64,000 nt of DNA from Sutterella massiliensis (GTDB lineage Bacteria > Pseudomonadota > Gammaproteobacteria > Burkholderiales > Burkholderiaceae_F), in NCBI RefSeq assembly GCF_016899755.1, contig NZ_JACJJC010000011.1, positions 1-64,000 on the forward strand, read 5' to 3'. The translations under genes were made by a program, and so were the position numbers. How positions within the stretch are numbered: position 1 is the first letter of the stretch; every line of letters starts with the position of its first letter. Positions 61,627 to 64,000 of this stretch are shown here, piece by piece. The notes under the pieces were generated by a model that ran no database searches, was not told where the DNA came from, and worked only from the letters and a program-made list of their open reading frames with translations.

Positions 61627-64000
61627 ATGGCCAAGCACATCGTTGGCGTCGTCGGCAATCCCAATTGCGGCAAAACGACGCTTTTCAACGCCCTCACCGG
61701 CTCCAAGCAGCGCGTCGGCAACTGGCCGGGCGTGACCGTCGACAAAAAAACGGGGTTCTTCTCCCACAAATCTGAAGAGATTGAGCTTGTCGACCTTCCG
61801 GGCATTTATTCAATCACGCCTTCGTCCGCTTCCGGCGAAGATGAGCGCGTCGCTCGCGATTACATTCTTACGGGCGAGGCGGAGGCAATCATCAACATCG
61901 TTGATGCGTCGAATCTCGAGCGCAATCTTTACTTGACGGCTCAGCTGATCGAGATGCGCGTTCCGATGATCGTTGTCGTCAACATGCTCGATATCGCCAA
62001 GCAGCATAAGCTCAAGCTCAATCTTGAGGAGCTTTCGCACGAGCTTGGCTGCCCGGTCGTCGGCGTCATCGCCAACCGCGAGTCGGGCGTCGACGAAATG
62101 AAAGACGTTCTAATCGACTTTCTCGCCAAGCCAGCCGTGCCGCCGCTTCGCGTTCGGTTTGAAGAGAAAATCGAGGTTGCGCAGAAGTCTGTCACGTCAA
62201 TTTTGAGCGATGCAGCCGTTTCGCATGCGGACTGGTTTGCCGGCCAGCTTCTCGAGAAGGCGCCGGGCATTGAAGAAAAGCTCCCGGGGGTTGATCTTTC
62301 AAAGGCTCGCGAGATCGTCTCGAAGCTCGACGAAGAGTACGACGGCGACCTCGATATTGCGATTGCGAATGCCCGCTACGAATTCGTTGCCAAAGTTGCC
62401 GAAAAGTCCCTCGTTCGCGAAGGAGAGATGTCGGCGACGATGACCGACAAGATCGACCGAATTGTGCTCAACCGCTGGCTCGGGCTGCCGATCTTCCTTC
62501 TCATCATGTACGTGATGTTCCTCTTCACGCAGAATCTCGGGGCGGTTTTCATCGACTTCTTCGATGTTCTTGTGGGCGGCGTCATGGTGGACGGCTTCGG
62601 GCAGCTTCTTGAGTCTATCGGTACGCCCGAGTGGCTCAAGGTCTTCTTGGCTGACGGCATCGGCGGCGGCCTGCAGACGATTTCGACCTTTATTCCGGTC
62701 GTCTTCTTCCTCTTCCTTTTCCTCGCGTTCCTTGAAGACTCGGGCTACATGGCCCGCGCCGCCTTCGTTATGGACCGTCTGATGCGCGCGCTCGGTCTGC
62801 CGGGGAAGGCCTTCGTACCGCTTCTGGTCGGCTTCGGCTGCGGCGTGCCCGCCATTATGGCGACCAGAACGATGGACCGCGCAAGCGACCGTATCATTAC
62901 GGTCATGATGGCTCCGTTCATGAGCTGCGGCGCGCGTCTGCCCGTCTATGTTCTCTTTGCAACGGCTTTCTGGCCGACAAACGGTCAGAACCTTGTTTTC
63001 GGACTCTATTTGATCGGCATTCTCGCTGCTATTCTCACCGGGTTCCTCTTGAAGCGCACCGCGCTGCCGGGGGCAGCTTCGGCATTCGTGATGGAAATTC
63101 CTCCGTACCACATCCCGACCTTCAAGGGCGTGATGCTTCGCACGTGGGATCGCGTGAAGACCTTCATGTTCCGTGCGGGCAAGGTGATCGTTATGATTGT
63201 CGCCTGCATTGCGTTCCTCAATTCGCTCGGCACTGACGGTACGTTCGGCAACGAAGATTCCGATAAGGCTGTTCTCTCATCGATCGGCAAAACGATCGTG
63301 CCGATTTTCGAGCCCATGGGTGTTCAGGAAGAAAACTGGCCCGCTGCAGTCGGCATCTTTACGGGCGTGCTTGCTAAGGAAGCCGTTGTCGGCACGCTCA
63401 ATTCGCTTTACGACACCATGACAGTGAACAAAGCGAAGAAGGTTGAGGATGCCGCTGCAGGCGGCGCTTCAGAAGAAGCAGCCCCGGAAGAAGCGGCCGA
63501 ACCGTGGTCCTTCTCTGCCGTATTCTCCGAAGCTGTCGGTACGATCTCTGAAAACTTCGCCGGTCTTGCCGGCGCCCTTACCGACCCCTTGGGCATTACC
63601 GTGGGCGATCTCTCCGAAGAGGCCTCTGCGGCTGAGGAACAAGGAGTTTCGACGGGTACGATCGATACCATCAAGGTCCTCTTCGGCTCGAGCACTGCTG
63701 CTTTCGCCTATCTGCTGATGGTTTTGCTCTACCTCCCCTGCTGTGCTGCCATCGCCGCGATTTACCGCGAAGTCGGTGCTGCATGGACGATCTTTGCTGC
63801 TGCTTGGACGAGCGTTCTCGGTTACAGTGCGGCGACGATCTTCTATCGGGTGGCCACCTTTGCCGAAAATCCGACCTACTCGATCATAGCGATTGGTGGC
63901 TGCGCAACTGCACTTGTCGGGATGTATTTCTGGATGCGTTCCTTTGCCAAGCGTGATGCCGCAAAGGGGCCGAAGGTAATTCCCATCTACGCGAACAAGT
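61627..64000 (+). CDS. feoB: Ferrous iron transporter FeoB, C-terminus beyond window
   Basis: 791 codons in the window, open to the right edge. N-terminal G-protein: GNPNCGKTT (G1), GVTVDKK (G2), DLPG (G3), NMLD (G4). Helical GDI domain, then membrane core with FLEDSGYMARAAFVMDR, GFGCGVPAIMATRTM, MMAPFMSCGARLPVYVLF and GVLAKEAVVGTL, the conserved Cys/Gate motifs of FeoB. It imports Fe2+ in anaerobic conditions. Confidence 0.96.
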   Translation, partial: MAKHIVGVVGNPNCGKTTLFNALTGSKQRVGNWPGVTVDKKTGFFSHKSEEIELVDLPGIYSITPSSASGEDERVARDYILTGEAEAIINIVDASNLERNLYLTAQLIEMRVPMIVVVNMLDIAKQHKLKLNLEELSHELGCPVVGVIANRESGVDEMKDVLIDFLAKPAVPPLRVRFEEKIEVAQKSVTSILSDAAVSHADWFAGQLLEKAPGIEEKLPGVDLSKAREIVSKLDEEYDGDLDIAIANARYEFVAKVAEKSLVREGEMSATMTDKIDRIVLNRWLGLPIFLLIMYVMFLFTQNLGAVFIDFFDVLVGGVMVDGFGQLLESIGTPEWLKVFLADGIGGGLQTISTFIPVVFFLFLFLAFLEDSGYMARAAFVMDRLMRALGLPGKAFVPLLVGFGCGVPAIMATRTMDRASDRIITVMMAPFMSCGARLPVYVLFATAFWPTNGQNLVFGLYLIGILAAILTGFLLKRTALPGAASAFVMEIPPYHIPTFKGVMLRTWDRVKTFMFRAGKVIVMIVACIAFLNSLGTDGTFGNEDSDKAVLSSIGKTIVPIFEPMGVQEENWPAAVGIFTGVLAKEAVVGTLNSLYDTMTVNKAKKVEDAAAGGASEEAAPEEAAEPWSFSAVFSEAVGTISENFAGLAGALTDPLGITVGDLSEEASAAEEQGVSTGTIDTIKVLFGSSTAAFAYLLMVLLYLPCCAAIAAIYREVGAAWTIFAAAWTSVLGYSAATIFYRVATFAENPTYSIIAIGGCATALVGMYFWMRSFAKRDAAKGPKVIPIYANK

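Noticed and set aside
1..64000. tRNA genes, rRNA genes, CRISPR arrays or insertion sequences
   Set aside because: No tRNA-like TTCGA arms with acceptor stems, no repeat-spacer pattern and no transposase-like frame were seen by eye.

Overview
The window looks like a chromosome segment of a high-GC, anaerobic or microaerophilic Gram-negative bacterium. A Burkholderiales-type trimeric porin, a TtrSR-like two-component system, several periplasmic flavin-dependent reductases, two Tat-exported molybdopterin oxidoreductase operons and an arylsulfate sulfotransferase together suggest a gut Betaproteobacterium of the Sutterellaceae type. That assignment is inference from gene content, not from a marker gene. 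I saw no rRNA, tRNA, CRISPR array or intact insertion sequence.

Layout. 1-8635: two tandem minus-strand operons for a three-subunit molybdenum enzyme (membrane anchor, four-cluster ferredoxin subunit, Tat-exported catalytic subunit). An HxlR-type regulator on the plus strand lies between them, and the first anchor gene runs off the left edge. 9333-16293: ordinary metabolism and transport (Mn-dependent pyrophosphatase, MscL, AlkD-like HEAT protein, GNAT, Gate-domain membrane protein, EamA exporter, nitronate monooxygenase). 16294-20633: an AT-richer accessory patch with a HipB/HipA-like pair whose kinase has lost its catalytic motif, plus an orphan HipB-like regulator. 21142-23324: GNAT, small lipoprotein, EamA exporter. 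23680-35365: an unusual GDPD-like protein, a fumarate-reductase remnant, a complete dipeptide-type ABC importer with fused ATPases, an alkaline-phosphatase-superfamily enzyme and a DmpA-type aminopeptidase. 35573-38062: small lipoprotein, EamA exporter, MdaB-like quinone reductase and a molybdopterin-binding (TOBE) relic.

38130-45915 is the most interesting block. A TtrS-like kinase and FixJ-like regulator are translationally coupled to a secreted flavoprotein. Across a divergent promoter region with a FixJ-type palindrome lie an exported type I dehydroquinate dehydratase and an exported FMN/FAD reductase that lacks fumarate-reductase active-site residues. I propose a periplasmic pathway that dehydrates a quinate-type compound and uses the product, or a related enone, as a respiratory electron acceptor.

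46197-49171: arylsulfate sulfotransferase with a divergent LysR regulator. 49515-53793: a metal-ATPase cluster (small anchored protein, P-type ATPase with a non-CPC motif, Cys-rich HMA-like protein, small membrane protein). 54210-59152: U32 peptidase-family protein, a fumarate/urocanate-reductase-like flavoprotein, a YoeB toxin relic and a TetR regulator. 59325-64000: porin and feoA-feoA-feoB with Fur-box-like sites; feoB runs off the right edge.

Recurring themes are periplasmic reductive respiration by Mo and flavin enzymes, each near its own regulator, and decayed toxin-antitoxin and reductase genes.
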